Shown: positions 35,750 to 49,988 of the stretch, in pieces
How positions within the stretch are numbered: the first letter of the stretch is position 1
How the letters are laid out: each line of letters opens with the position of its first letter
NCBI RefSeq assembly: GCF_014201885.1
Contig: NZ_JACHFN010000014.1
Location: 32,047-96,046, forward strand
Source of the DNA: Deinococcus budaensis
Lineage (GTDB): Bacteria; Deinococcota; Deinococci; Deinococcales; Deinococcaceae
DNA: 64,000 nt
Direction of reading: 5' to 3'
Made by a program: the position numbers and the translations under genes
Notes under the pieces: model-generated
The model's input: the letters and a program-made list of their open reading frames with translations, nothing else
Told to the model about the DNA's origin: nothing
Databases searched by the model: none

Positions 35750-36853
35750 TCAGCTCTCGGCGCTTCCCCGTAAGGCCAGCCACGCCGTTTTCAGCTCTGG
35801 CCGCACGGCGCTGTCGGGTTCAGCGAGCAGCAAGTCCTGGTAAGCGTTCAGGAACGTCAGGCGCTGGCGGTGAAAGAAGTGCAGGAGGTGCCGGGCGAAC
35901 CTCAGGGCATCCAGCACGGCGAACTCGATCCCGGTCGCCTCGTGCAGCGTGCGGGCGTAGTCGGCCACCTCGCGCTCGATAGGGTGTGTGGTCACGAAGA
36001 GATAATTCTCTGGGGGAGCCGCTGCGGCCGCGACCTTGCGCGCCGCGTGTTGCACGTCGCCCAGCGTGACGGGCCGGGCCTTGACCTCGTAGACGGTAAC
36101 GGGGCGTCCGGGGGCGGCGAGCAGTTCGACTTCGATGTCTCCCAGGGCGCCTGTGCGCGCATCGGCGGCGTTGTGGGCGCCCAGGGTGAGCGCCCGCTCG
36201 CCTGCGACGCTTCCCAGCGTGCGGTACAGCGCCGCCACCACCAGCACGGGCAAGCGGCTGGCGCGTTTGCTGCGGAGGTGCTGCTCGATCAAGGTCAGCA
36301 CGTCCTCGGTGGACAGGGTGCCCGCCCCGCTGCCCGCCGAGAGGGCCGCTTCAAGCGCCGCTTCCCGCTCGTCGCGCAGGGCGAACAGTTCGGCCAGGGC
36401 CTGCGCCAGGACGTCCTGCGCCCGCACGCTGCCGGCCTCCACCCTCTCCAGCACAAAAGCGGCGTCCTGGTACACCTGCCGGGGCCGGCCCTCGAAGACC
36501 GTGGCGCTGCGCAGAGGTTCGTTCGCGTTTCTGAGCGTCGGGGTCAGGAACGCGGTGGTGGGGTTGAGCGGCAGGCGGTGGGCGTGCAGCAGGACAGCGA
36601 CGTGCTGCTCGTCGTAGCTGCGGCCCGAAAAGGACCGCCCAGAGCGAATCTCGGTGTACGGCTCGGTGGCGTCCAGTTCCGGCTGGTGGGCTTTGGCCAG
36701 CGCGCAGGCGAGCACCAGCCTTGCGGGCGCGCGGTTACTCTCGCATCGCATGACCCGCCGCAACGCCGCCAGCACTTCAGGGGCGGCGAGAAAGGGGGGC
36801 CGCTCGGTCTGCGCCCGCTCTACTGCGCGAACAAGCTGTGTTCGGGGGTCCAT
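35750..36853 (-). CDS. Type II restriction endonuclease, SacI family
   Basis: A 367-residue endonuclease. Segments EPYTEIRSGRSFSGRSYDE, LPLNPTTAFLTPTLRN and LTLGAHNAADARTGALGDIEVELL are what I remember of proteins annotated as SacI-family restriction enzymes. The probable PD-(D/E)XK centre is GDIEV...VYEVKARP (Asp about 238, Glu/Lys about 257-259). It should cleave DNA at the site protected by the adjacent methyltransferase; the site cannot be read from sequence. Its ATG at 36853 lies inside the 3' end of the methyltransferase gene (34-base overlap), so methyltransferase is translated first. Confidence 0.8.
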   Translation of the reverse strand: MDPRTQLVRAVERAQTERPPFLAAPEVLAALRRVMRCESNRAPARLVLACALAKAHQPELDATEPYTEIRSGRSFSGRSYDEQHVAVLLHAHRLPLNPTTAFLTPTLRNANEPLRSATVFEGRPRQVYQDAAFVLERVEAGSVRAQDVLAQALAELFALRDEREAALEAALSAGSGAGTLSTEDVLTLIEQHLRSKRASRLPVLVVAALYRTLGSVAGERALTLGAHNAADARTGALGDIEVELLAAPGRPVTVYEVKARPVTLGDVQHAARKVAAAAAPPENYLFVTTHPIEREVADYARTLHEATGIEFAVLDALRFARHLLHFFHRQRLTFLNAYQDLLLAEPDSAVRPELKTAWLALRGSAES

Positions 36854-37716
36854 TCTTCCGCAGTCTCGCCCGGCTTCCCGGGCGGGCGCAACGCCCCGGC
36901 GGGCAGGTCGTAGTTGACCCACAGCACCTCGGTGCGCGCGCCCTTGCTGCTGTGGATCATGCGGGTGGGCGCTTCCAGGCGGGTCCAGCCCGCGTACAGG
37001 TCTTCATACAGGCTGCTCGCGTAGCCGCTGACGGCGACCTTGCCGCGCGCGCGCACCAGCACCCCGGCCAGCGCCTCGTGCTCCTGATCGGTCATTTCGA
37101 AGCCGTAGGCCTTCGCGTCGCCGCGCGCGGCGTGGACATAGGGCGGATCGCAATAAAAGAGCGTCTCGGGGCTGTCGTAGCGCCGAATCACCTCCAGGGC
37201 AGGCGCGTTTTCGATCTGCACGCGCAGCAGCCGTTGCACGATCTCCGACAGACCCTCCACGCTGCCCAGCCAGCGTGACACGGCGCCGCCCATGCCCGCG
37301 CGGCTGGTGAGCAGGCAGTGGGCCCAGCGGCCCTCGCTGGCGGTCTGGGCCAGGCCGGTGCGCACCTGCCGCGCCCGGACGAAAAACCGCCGCGCCCGTT
37401 CGAGGTCGCTGAGGCCGTCCACGTCCTCCTGCGAGGCCAAGCGCAGCTCCTCACGTGCAAAGGGCGTCAGGCCGATGCTCTGAATCAGGGCGTCCTGCTG
37501 GTCGCGCAGCACCCGGAAGAAATTCACCACCTCGCTGTCGAGGTCGTTGTAGGTTTCGACCGGCGCCGGGGGGCGGTTGAGCAACACTGCCGCCGAACCG
37601 CCGAACGGCTCGCAGTAATGGGTCGCGGAAGGCAGCAGCGGCAGTAGCCAGCCCAGGTGGGAATACTTGCCGCCGTACCAGCCGAAGGCGATTTTTTTGG
37701 TGCCGCGTTGAGCCAT
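36820..37716 (-). CDS. D12-class DNA adenine methyltransferase
   Basis: A 298-residue N6-adenine methyltransferase of the Dam/DpnM/EcoRV alpha class. The N-terminal SAM motif is FGWYGGKYSHLGWLLPLLP and CEPFGGSAAVLLN; the catalytic motif IV is FYCDPPYV (about 192-199). It protects host DNA from the overlapping SacI-family endonuclease. The ATG at 37716 is chosen because TATGCT ends 8 bases before it. The pairing of a D12 adenine methyltransferase with a SacI-family endonuclease is the notable feature. Confidence 0.9.
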   Translation of the reverse strand: MAQRGTKKIAFGWYGGKYSHLGWLLPLLPSATHYCEPFGGSAAVLLNRPPAPVETYNDLDSEVVNFFRVLRDQQDALIQSIGLTPFAREELRLASQEDVDGLSDLERARRFFVRARQVRTGLAQTASEGRWAHCLLTSRAGMGGAVSRWLGSVEGLSEIVQRLLRVQIENAPALEVIRRYDSPETLFYCDPPYVHAARGDAKAYGFEMTDQEHEALAGVLVRARGKVAVSGYASSLYEDLYAGWTRLEAPTRMIHSSKGARTEVLWVNYDLPAGALRPPGKPGETAEEWTPEHSLFAQ

Positions 37717-37833
37717 GCCGCCCAGCATAGCGGCCCGCCTGATCCGGCTCCGCGCCGCCGTGCGGGGAGCGCCGGACCCACCCGGCCAGACCAACTGAAA
37801 GGGAGCACGTACTCTCGCCACCCAGCCCCGCGC

Positions 37834-37878
37834 TAGCATCGGCCCTGGCTCCCGTCTCCTCGCGGGACCGGGGCCGAC
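37834..37878 (+). promoter_or_regulatory. Promoter -10 and 5' hairpin ahead of the FMN riboswitch
   Basis: TAGCAT at 37834-37839 matches the -10 used by many genes here. Transcripts starting about 37846 would begin inside a hairpin with outer arms around 37838-37847 and 37869-37878 (GGCCCTGG/CCGGGGCC type, one mismatch) and an inner TCCCG/CGGGA stem. No good -35 hexamer is visible. Confidence 0.45.
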
Positions 37879-37879
37879 C

Positions 37880-38060
<181 letters not shown>

Positions 38061-38108
38061 GGCCGCCTTCCCCGCCACCCCGGCGGGCGGCGACACCGTA
38101 TGTCTGGA

Positions 38109-41046
<2,938 letters not shown>

Positions 41047-41404
41047 GCCGGGTCCGGGTCTTTTCCCCTCCTCCCCCCGCCCGGCGGTGACAAACCCGTG
41101 ACAACCCCCGCCGCTCCGGCCCGCCGAGGGGCACGGGGGGGCCTCGGGGGCACTCCGGCCGCCCCGGCAGGGCGGGGGGGGGGAACCGGGCTGGCCTCCG
41201 TGCTGCCGGGCGGATTTGGCCGCGTGAGCCTGAAGCGCTGTCCGGGTGGCCGGGGGACCGGCGGGGGCTGGCCGGGAGGGTGACCCGCCGCCGGGCTGTG
41301 ACGGAGCGGTGATGGGGGCTGCCCTAACGTGGAGCCGTTCCACCGGGGAGGCCGAGGCCTCGCCGCGGGACAGACGGCGGCCCACCCGGGCAAAGGAGAC
41401 AGCC
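41047..41404. other. 358-base intergenic region without a gene
   Basis: It starts with a weak C+G-rich hairpin and CTTTTCCCC after ribBA. A tandem repeat GTGACAAACCC/GTGACAACCCC follows at 41087-41108. The rest is very G-rich and contains no supported gene. The hexamer TAACGT near 41327-41332 could be a -10 for the following gene, but no -35 is clear. The last bases hold the AAAGGAG Shine-Dalgarno of the next gene. Confidence 0.5.
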
Positions 41405-42664
41405 ATGACTGCCACAACCCGCGCTGTCTCCCTGCTGCTGATCGGTGACCAGGACGCGCTGGTCGCGGGCAGCCTGCGCCGTCACGTTCCGGCGGCCGGG
41501 GACTGGGCCGTGCGGGCCTTTCCCGACGCGTCGGCGGCCCTGCGCGAGGCGCCGGACCTGATGCCGGACCTCGCGGTGCTGAGCTGTACGGGCGCGGCCG
41601 ACACCCTGTGCGAGGCCGCGCTCGCCCTGCTCGATCATGCCAAGCGGCACTGGCCCCACACCTCGTTCGTGGTCGTCAAGGCCGGGCACGTCACCAACCT
41701 GCCGGAGGTGTTCGGGCGCTACGGGGTCATGCCGGTCGTGGACCGCGCCGAGACCCTGGCGGTGGCCCAGACCATCGAGCGGGAGATCAGCACGCTGAGC
41801 CGCGGCTCGGTGCAGGGCGTGTCCCTGCCGGGTTTTCTCCAGATGATGGAGTGGGACCGCAAGAGCCTGTCGGTGCGGGTGGAGGCGGCAGCCGGCTGGG
41901 GACGGCTGCACCTGCTGGACGGCCGTCTGGTGGACGCCTACGCGCACCCCGGCGACCTGACCGGGGAGGCGGCCGCCCTGCGGATCATGACCTGGGGGGA
42001 CGTGTCGCTGCGGCTGGAACGCTCCTACCACAACGGCCGGGGCAACGAGTTGCCGCCCCTGACCTCGCTGCTGATGGAAGCGATGCGCCGCAAGGACGAG
42101 GCGGAGCGCGCGCCCGACCCGGCGGGCGACCTGCTGCTGGACGACCCGGAGGAAACCGTGTTCAGGAGGCCGAAAAGCTCGACCGCCCACCTCAAGAAAC
42201 CGCCCGGCGGCGGCGACGGTCCGCCCCCCGAACCCACCCTCCCCCCGCCGGGCGCCGACCTGGCCCCCGCCCCCACCCCTGCTCTCAGGCAAGAGGAGAT
42301 CAACATGGCAAACGTCAAAGAAACCCTGGTCAGCGTGATGAACATCGACGGCGCGAACGCCGCCGCCCTGGTCGACTACGGCAGCGGCATGGCGCTGGGC
42401 ACCATGGGCGTGGGGGTGGACCTCGAGGTCGCCGCCGCCGGAAACTCCGACGTGGTGCGGGCCAAGCTCCGCACGATGGAGGCGCTGGGCATCGAGGGCC
42501 AGATCGAGGACATCCTGATCACCCTGCAAGATCAGTACCACGTGATCTACCTGATCCGCGACCAGGGCCTTTTCCTGTATCTCGTGCTGGACAAGGAAAA
42601 AGCCAACCTGGCGATGGCCCGCTACAAGCTGCGCTCGCTCGCCAAGGACATCTCGATCGCCTGA
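41405..42664 (+). CDS. Receiver-like/DUF4388 protein fused to a roadblock domain
   Basis: A 419-residue three-part protein. Residues 8-130 look like a degenerate response-regulator receiver (VSLLLIGDQDALVAGSLRRHV, PDLAVLSC). Residues 135-230 fit a DUF4388 (PATAN-type) domain: VSLPGFLQMMEWDRKSLSVRVEAAAGWGRLHLLDGRLVDAYA. A proline-rich linker (about 240-300) leads to a 119-residue roadblock/LC7 domain (VKETLVSVMNIDGANAAALVDYGSGMALGTMG) of the type that binds small GTPases such as MglA. The roadblock part has its own strong ribosome site and ATG in frame, so it may also be made alone. The operon partner is not visible. Confidence 0.8.
   Translation: MTATTRAVSLLLIGDQDALVAGSLRRHVPAAGDWAVRAFPDASAALREAPDLMPDLAVLSCTGAADTLCEAALALLDHAKRHWPHTSFVVVKAGHVTNLPEVFGRYGVMPVVDRAETLAVAQTIEREISTLSRGSVQGVSLPGFLQMMEWDRKSLSVRVEAAAGWGRLHLLDGRLVDAYAHPGDLTGEAAALRIMTWGDVSLRLERSYHNGRGNELPPLTSLLMEAMRRKDEAERAPDPAGDLLLDDPEETVFRRPKSSTAHLKKPPGGGDGPPPEPTLPPPGADLAPAPTPALRQEEINMANVKETLVSVMNIDGANAAALVDYGSGMALGTMGVGVDLEVAAAGNSDVVRAKLRTMEALGIEGQIEDILITLQDQYHVIYLIRDQGLFLYLVLDKEKANLAMARYKLRSLAKDISIA
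42292..42307 (+). promoter_or_regulatory. Internal Shine-Dalgarno and start codon for the roadblock domain
   Basis: AGAGGAG (42292-42298), six bases, then ATG (42305) in the same frame as the larger protein. The product would be 119 residues, exactly the roadblock domain. Such a strong ribosome site inside a coding region is unlikely to be chance and suggests either two products or a recent loss of the stop between two genes. Confidence 0.7.
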
Positions 42665-42685
42665 TCGGGGCAACGGCAGCGGGCG

Positions 42686-42711
42686 GCGGGCAGTCATGCT
42701 CCGCTGCCCGC
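42686..42711. terminator. Hairpin between convergent genes
   Basis: GCGGGCAG and CTGCCCGC arms pair perfectly around a ten-base loop. It lies between the stop of the roadblock-domain gene and the stop of the M32 carboxypeptidase gene and may serve both. No T-run on either side. Confidence 0.55.
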
Positions 42712-42724
42712 TCTCCTGCGGTCC

Positions 42725-44242
42725 TTACAGCGTCACGCCGTACAGCGCCCCGTACTTCTCCCGCAGGTACTTCAGGTACGGCTCCACTGTCATGCCCTGC
42801 CCGGTCGCCTGCTCCAGCAACTCGTTCGGCGTGTAGCGGCGGCCGGGCGCGTACACGTTCTCGCGCAGCCAGCCGTGCAGCCGCCCGAAGTCGGCGCGGG
42901 CGATGTCGCCTTCCAGACCGGGGTTGGCCCGCTCGGCGGCGGCGTAGAACTGGGCGCTCAGCACGTTCCCCAGCGTGTAGCCTTGAAAGGCCCCGCCGAT
43001 GCTCCCGAAGTACCAGTGCACGTCCTGCAAGACGCCGTTCACGTCGCTCTCGGCCCGCAGGCCCAGGTTCGTCTCGTAGGCGGCATGCCAGGCGTCCGCG
43101 AGGTCACGCACGGCCAGCCGCCCCGACAGCAGCTCGCGCTCCAGCTCAAAGCGGGTGATGACGTGCAGGTTGTAGGTCAGCTCGTCGGCGTCGGTGCGGA
43201 TCAGCGAGCGGGCGACCACGTTGGAGGCGCGGTGCATCTCCTCTTCGGTCACGTCCACGAGCTGCTCGGGGAAGGCGTCCCGGAACTTGCCGAAGTACGC
43301 TGCCCAGAACGCCCGGCTGCGCCCCACGAGGTTCTCCCACAACCTCGACTGGCTCTCGTGGACCCCGGCACTGACGCCGCCGCCCAACGGGGTGCCCAGC
43401 AACTCCTCTGCGACACCCTGCTCGTACATCGCGTGGCCCGACTCGTGCAGGGTGGAATACAGCGCTTCCGTCGGGTCGTTGTCTTTCACCCGCGTTGTAA
43501 TCCGCACGTCCTGCCCGCCCAGCCGGGTCATGAAGGGGTGGTGGGTGAGGTCCTGCCGCCCCTGGGTGAAGTCGTAGCCATAGTCCCGGATCACGCTCTC
43601 CCCGAAGACGAGCTGATCTGCGCCGGGGTAGTGCCGGGCCAGAAAGTCGGTGCGGGGCGCCTCGGCCCCGGTCACGGCGTCCACCATCGGGACCAGCGCC
43701 CGCCTGAGCGCCGCGAAGACCTCGCCCACCTGCGCGGCGGTCATACCCTCGTCGGACTGGTCAATGAAGTAGTCCATCGGGTCCGCGAACTCGGGGAAGT
43801 AGCTCGCGGCTTGCAAGCTCATGTCCAGCGACTTCTCCAGGTAGGGCACCATCCGCGCGAAGTCGTTCCCCGGCCGCGCCCCAGTCCACGCCGAGTAGCT
43901 GTCGCCGCCGTGCTGACTCCACTCGGCCACGAAGGCGGCGGGAAAGCGGGTCGCTTCCTCGAACTCCTTGCGGGCCACCGCGATCATGCGCGTCTGGAGG
44001 GGGGAGAGGTCCTCCCGCCCGCTCAGCGTGTCGAGGAGCCGCCCATACGCCGGGTCGGTCGCCCGTTCGTGCCGCAGCCGCGAGAGCAGCGCCTGTTGCC
44101 GCGAGCGCCCGGCGGCGGCCCCGGCGGGCAGGTAGGTGCTCTGGTCCCAGCCCAGCAAGGAGCCGATGCCGCCCAGGTCGGCGAGTTCCTGAAACCGGGT
44201 CTGGAGTTCAGCCCAGGCTGTGTCCGTCGGGGGTGTGGTCAC
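42725..44242 (-). CDS. M32 carboxypeptidase (Taq carboxypeptidase family)
   Basis: A 505-residue zinc metallocarboxypeptidase. The catalytic motif HESGHAMYEQG (HExxH) is at about residue 268; further family motifs are DPRxT-like RITTRVKDNDPTEALYSTLHE, GVHESQSRLWEN (third zinc ligand Glu) and RTDADELTYNLHVI. It removes C-terminal amino acids from peptides in the cytoplasm. The GTG at 44242 is preferred because TACTCT ends 7 bases upstream. Thermus and Deinococcus species commonly carry this family. Confidence 0.93.
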   Translation of the reverse strand: MTTPPTDTAWAELQTRFQELADLGGIGSLLGWDQSTYLPAGAAAGRSRQQALLSRLRHERATDPAYGRLLDTLSGREDLSPLQTRMIAVARKEFEEATRFPAAFVAEWSQHGGDSYSAWTGARPGNDFARMVPYLEKSLDMSLQAASYFPEFADPMDYFIDQSDEGMTAAQVGEVFAALRRALVPMVDAVTGAEAPRTDFLARHYPGADQLVFGESVIRDYGYDFTQGRQDLTHHPFMTRLGGQDVRITTRVKDNDPTEALYSTLHESGHAMYEQGVAEELLGTPLGGGVSAGVHESQSRLWENLVGRSRAFWAAYFGKFRDAFPEQLVDVTEEEMHRASNVVARSLIRTDADELTYNLHVITRFELERELLSGRLAVRDLADAWHAAYETNLGLRAESDVNGVLQDVHWYFGSIGGAFQGYTLGNVLSAQFYAAAERANPGLEGDIARADFGRLHGWLRENVYAPGRRYTPNELLEQATGQGMTVEPYLKYLREKYGALYGVTL

Positions 44243-44292
44243 GGGACCAGAGTACCGCGCCGGGGCCGCCGCCCCCACAATGGGAGGCGAGC

Positions 44293-44811
44293 ATGACCGA
44301 CGAACAACTCTCCCGCCGCCTCTCCTACCTGCTGCGGCACGCGCCCGAGAAGATGAAGGTGACGCTGGAGCCGGGCGGCTGGGCACCCGTGGACGCCGTG
44401 CTGCGGACCCTGCGGGTGCCCCGGCCCCGACTGGAGCGGGTGGTCGCCGCCGACCGCAAGGGGCGCTACACCCTCCAGGGTGAGCGTATCCGCGCCAATC
44501 AGGGCCACAGCGTGGCCGTGGACCTGCGGCTGCCCCTCACCGTGCCGCCGCCGCTGCTGTACCACGGCACCCACGCGGGCGTGCTGGAGGCCATCCGCGC
44601 AGAGGGGCTGAAGCCGATGGGCCGTCACCACGTTCACCTCTCGCGCGACGAGGCCACGGCGCGGCAGGTCGGGGGGCGGCGCGGCCAGCCGGTCGTCCTG
44701 ACCGTGCAGGCCGGGCAGATGTACGGGGCCGGGCATCCCTTCTACCGCAGCGAGAACGGGGTGTGGTTGGCCGAAGCGGTGCCGCCCGAGTTTCTGGAAG
44801 TTCCAGAGTAG
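44293..44811 (+). CDS. kptA: RNA 2'-phosphotransferase KptA/Tpt1
   Basis: A 172-residue NAD-dependent enzyme that transfers a 2'-phosphate from RNA to NAD, yielding ADP-ribose 1'',2''-cyclic phosphate. In eukaryotes it finishes tRNA splicing; the role in bacteria, which lack that pathway, is unknown. Motifs: LSRRLSYLLRHAPE (Arg-His-x6 start), RIRANQGHSVAVD (the RAxxGHS motif), LYHGTHAGVLEAIRAEGLKPMGRHHVHLS (HGT and HVHLS) and YRSENGVWLAEAVP. A good Shine-Dalgarno GGGAGG is present. It is followed 9 bases later by the Sir2 gene. Confidence 0.93.
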   Translation: MTDEQLSRRLSYLLRHAPEKMKVTLEPGGWAPVDAVLRTLRVPRPRLERVVAADRKGRYTLQGERIRANQGHSVAVDLRLPLTVPPPLLYHGTHAGVLEAIRAEGLKPMGRHHVHLSRDEATARQVGGRRGQPVVLTVQAGQMYGAGHPFYRSENGVWLAEAVPPEFLEVPE

Positions 44812-44820
44812 GCTGACCCT

Positions 44821-45555
44821 ATGACCCTGGAACAGGCCCGCGCTGCCCTCGCAGCCGCCCGCCGCGTGGCCGTCCTGACGGGCGCGGGTGCCAGCGCCGA
44901 GAGCGGCATCCCCACCTTCCGCGACGCGCAGACGGGGCACTGGGCACGCTTCCGCCCGGAAGACCTCGCCAGCCCGGACGCCTACCGCCGCGACCCGGAG
45001 ACGGTCTGGGCGTGGTACGCGGGCCGTTACCGGGACGTGACCCAGGCGCAGCCCAACGAGGCCCACCACTTGCTCGCCCGGCTGGAACGGGAGAAGGGCG
45101 ACGGCTTTTTCCTCGCCACCCAGAATGTGGACGGCCTGCACGCGCGGGCGGGCGGCGAACGCCTGGTGGAGTTGCACGGCAACCTGAGCACCGCACGCTG
45201 CGAGACGTGCGGGACGGTGGCGCCCCTGCCCGATCCGGAGACCTTCACGCCGCCGCCGGGTTGCCCGGTCTGCGCGGCCCCCATGCGCCCCAACATCGTC
45301 TGGTTCGGGGAGTTCCTGCCCGAGCTGGCGCTGGAGGCCGCCACCCGCGCCTTCGAGGAGGCGGACGTCGCCCTGATCGTGGGCACCAGCGGGCAGGTCT
45401 ACCCGGCGGCGGGCCTCGCGCTGGAGACGCGGCGGGCGGGCGGCGTGGTGATCGAGGTCAATCCCGACGAGACGGAACTCACGCCTTACCTGACCTACAG
45501 CGTGCGGGACGTGGCCTCGCGGGGCCTCCTGGCGCTGCTGGACCCTACGGACTGA
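44821..45555 (+). CDS. Sir2-family NAD-dependent deacylase (CobB/SIRT5-like)
   Basis: A 244-residue sirtuin that removes acyl groups from lysine using NAD. Motifs: GAGASAESGIPTFRD (NAD binding), FFLATQNVDGLHARAG (TQNxDxLH), the catalytic His in ELHGNL, zinc ligands CETC and CPVC, VGTSGQVYPAA and VIEVNPDET. The Tyr-x-x-Arg pair in AWYAGRYRD is what class III sirtuins (CobB, SIRT5) use to accept succinyl- or malonyl-lysine. TAGGCT ends 6 bases before the ATG, so it may have its own promoter within the kptA tail. Confidence 0.93.
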   Translation: MTLEQARAALAAARRVAVLTGAGASAESGIPTFRDAQTGHWARFRPEDLASPDAYRRDPETVWAWYAGRYRDVTQAQPNEAHHLLARLEREKGDGFFLATQNVDGLHARAGGERLVELHGNLSTARCETCGTVAPLPDPETFTPPPGCPVCAAPMRPNIVWFGEFLPELALEAATRAFEEADVALIVGTSGQVYPAAGLALETRRAGGVVIEVNPDETELTPYLTYSVRDVASRGLLALLDPTD

Positions 45556-45925
45556 CGTTCACGGTCAGCGTCTGGTTGACGCTGTGCTGCTTGTTGTCGT
45601 GGACGACCACCAGAAAGGTATGGCGCCCCGGTTCCGCATTGCTCGCGGCCTCCACCCGGAAGAAGGTGGAATCGTCGGCCCCGAGCGAGGGACCGAACGT
45701 GGTCACCCGCACGCCCCGGTCCGTGTCCGGGGAGACGCTGAGGAAATAGTCCTTGGGGTCGCCCTCATAGAGGTACTTCTTGAAATACACCGTGACATTC
45801 GTGCTCTGACCGGGCTTGAGGGTCACCGACCCCGGTGAGAGGCGCAGCGTGGCGTCCGGCAGGGGGGTATTGCCGCAGGAAGCGAGGGCCAACAGGCCAA
45901 GGGCGAGGAGCGGATTTCTGAGCAT
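45545..45925 (-). CDS. Small Ig-like lipoprotein
   Basis: A 126-residue predicted lipoprotein: the signal peptide ends with ALASC (Cys about 17). The mature part reads as one beta-sandwich domain, beginning ATLRLSPGSVTLKPGQSTNVTVYFKK and ending GRHTFLVVVHDNKQHSVNQTLTVNVSP, like bacterial Ig-type modules of cell-surface proteins. Function unknown. Its stop overlaps the 3' end of the convergent Sir2 gene by 11 bases. The Shine-Dalgarno AGGAGG is present. Confidence 0.75.
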   Translation of the reverse strand: MLRNPLLALGLLALASCGNTPLPDATLRLSPGSVTLKPGQSTNVTVYFKKYLYEGDPKDYFLSVSPDTDRGVRVTTFGPSLGADDSTFFRVEAASNAEPGRHTFLVVVHDNKQHSVNQTLTVNVSP

Positions 45926-46078
45926 GGGGAGCCTCCTGGGCGAACGTGGGGGATGAACACGTCACAGTAGAGGAGCGGAGGTCCAGGGGTGGACGAAAGT
46001 CGGCAGGCCCTCAACCGGGACGCCTGTCACACCCGGCCCCCGCCCCCACCTGTTAAACTTCCCCGTTTGACCGGGGCC

Positions 46079-47578
<1,500 letters not shown>

Positions 47579-47624
47579 TCCGCGCCCGCGTTGTCAGCCT
47601 CGGCGGTGCATGGCAAGCTGGAGC

Positions 47625-48008
47625 ATGTTGAAAGGCTTCCGGGAGTTCGTGCTGCGTGGCAACGTCGTCGATCTCGCGGTCGGTGTGGTGATCGGGGCGG
47701 CGTTCACAGGCGTGGTGACCGCCTTTTCCAATGGCTTCATCAACCCGCTCATTAAGGCAATCACTGGGGGTGGAGCCACGGTCGGCGGAACGTTCCGCGT
47801 CAACGGGGCGGTGTTCGACTACGGCGCCCTTCTCACGGCGCTGCTGAACTTCCTGATCGTGGCGGCCATCCTGTATTTCCTGGTGGTCGCGCCGCTCAAC
47901 CGCCTCAACGAACGCCTCAAGCGGGGGCAAAAGGCGCCAGTCGCGGAACCCAGCCACCAGGAAAAGCTGCTGGCCGAGATCCGCGACGAGCTGCGGCGGC
48001 GCCCCTGA
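47625..48008 (+). CDS. mscL: Large-conductance mechanosensitive channel
   Basis: A 127-residue pentameric channel that releases solutes during osmotic downshock. The signature [42 protein letters not shown] covers the N-terminal helix and TM1; TM2 is [30 protein letters not shown], followed by the cytoplasmic helix bundle ([14 protein letters not shown]). The ATG at 47625 gives the normal N-terminus; a longer frame adds five residues. Confidence 0.96.
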   Translation: MLKGFREFVLRGNVVDLAVGVVIGAAFTGVVTAFSNGFINPLIKAITGGGATVGGTFRVNGAVFDYGALLTALLNFLIVAAILYFLVVAPLNRLNERLKRGQKAPVAEPSHQEKLLAEIRDELRRRP

Positions 48009-48036
48009 CCGCCCCGCGCTGCCCTATCCTCTGCCT

Positions 48037-48501
48037 ATGCCCATGAATCCCGCCGAGCTGCACGCCCGCACCTTCCTGATGCACCGGGAAGCGCTGATGG
48101 ACCTCTACGCCCAGCTTCCCGAGGAGCACGGCACCTTTTCCGCCTGGGAGGGCGGCATGAGCCTGATCGGGCAGGCCGACCACCTGGCGGGCAGCAGCAC
48201 CATGCTGCTGGGCATGATCGCCGGACAGGCCCCCGCGCGCCCGGCTCCCGGAGACGGCAGCGCCAGCGTGGCCGAGGTGCGCGGGCGCCTGCGCCAGACC
48301 ACCGATCAGGTGGCCGCCGCCCTGCGCGCCCTGAGTCCCGAGGACCTCGCCCGCCGCGTTCCGGCCTTCGGGGGCCGCGAGATGCCCGTCGCCGCCCTGA
48401 TCGATTCCCTGATCGGACACGAGGCCCACCACAAGGGCCAGATCTGGGTGATGGCGCGCATGGTGGGCATGCAGCCGCCGATGTTCGTGAAGATGGGGTA
48501 G
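48037..48501 (+). CDS. DinB-family protein
   Basis: A 154-residue four-helix-bundle protein of the DinB/YfiT group, which includes metal-dependent thiol transferases. Likely metal ligands are the His in QADHLAGSS (about 49) and [11 protein letters not shown] near residue 130. Deinococcus has many DinB paralogues, several damage-induced, but no RDRM is visible here. TATCCT ends 7 bases before the ATG, so the transcript is probably leaderless. Function unknown. Confidence 0.87.
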   Translation: MPMNPAELHARTFLMHREALMDLYAQLPEEHGTFSAWEGGMSLIGQADHLAGSSTMLLGMIAGQAPARPAPGDGSASVAEVRGRLRQTTDQVAAALRALSPEDLARRVPAFGGREMPVAALIDSLIGHEAHHKGQIWVMARMVGMQPPMFVKMG

Positions 48502-48537
48502 GGCCGGGCGCCGCCCCGGGCCGGGCGAGCAGGGGAA

Positions 48538-48600
48538 GGCCGCCTGTCGCCAGAAAGTCAGGGAGGAGGAACGCTCATGCCCGAGCGGTCCTCCCCTGCT
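48538..48600. terminator. Possible long-loop hairpin between convergent genes
   Basis: AGCAGGGGA and TCCCCTGCT arms are perfectly complementary but separated by 45 bases. It lies between the DinB gene and the convergent VWA gene. No T-run. Confidence 0.35.
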
Positions 48601-48625
48601 TGTGCTGGCCGCTGGCGACGGGCCG

Positions 48626-49837
<1,212 letters not shown>

Positions 49838-49988
49838 ACCGGTGACCTCCGTGGCCGACAGCATGGCGCCCCCGGCGGCGGGCATTTGTAACGGGTACTC
49901 AGGAGAGCAGGCTTTCCCCCGGTGCGGGCGGCGGGGCCACCGGCCGTGCCCGGCCCGGCCTCCCCCCGCGTCCCGTACAATCCTGGCC

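Noticed and set aside
41246..41404. Upstream extension of the DUF4388-roadblock frame to 41246
   Set aside because: The extra 53 residues are low-complexity; AAAGGAG precedes the ATG at 41405, which is the natural start.
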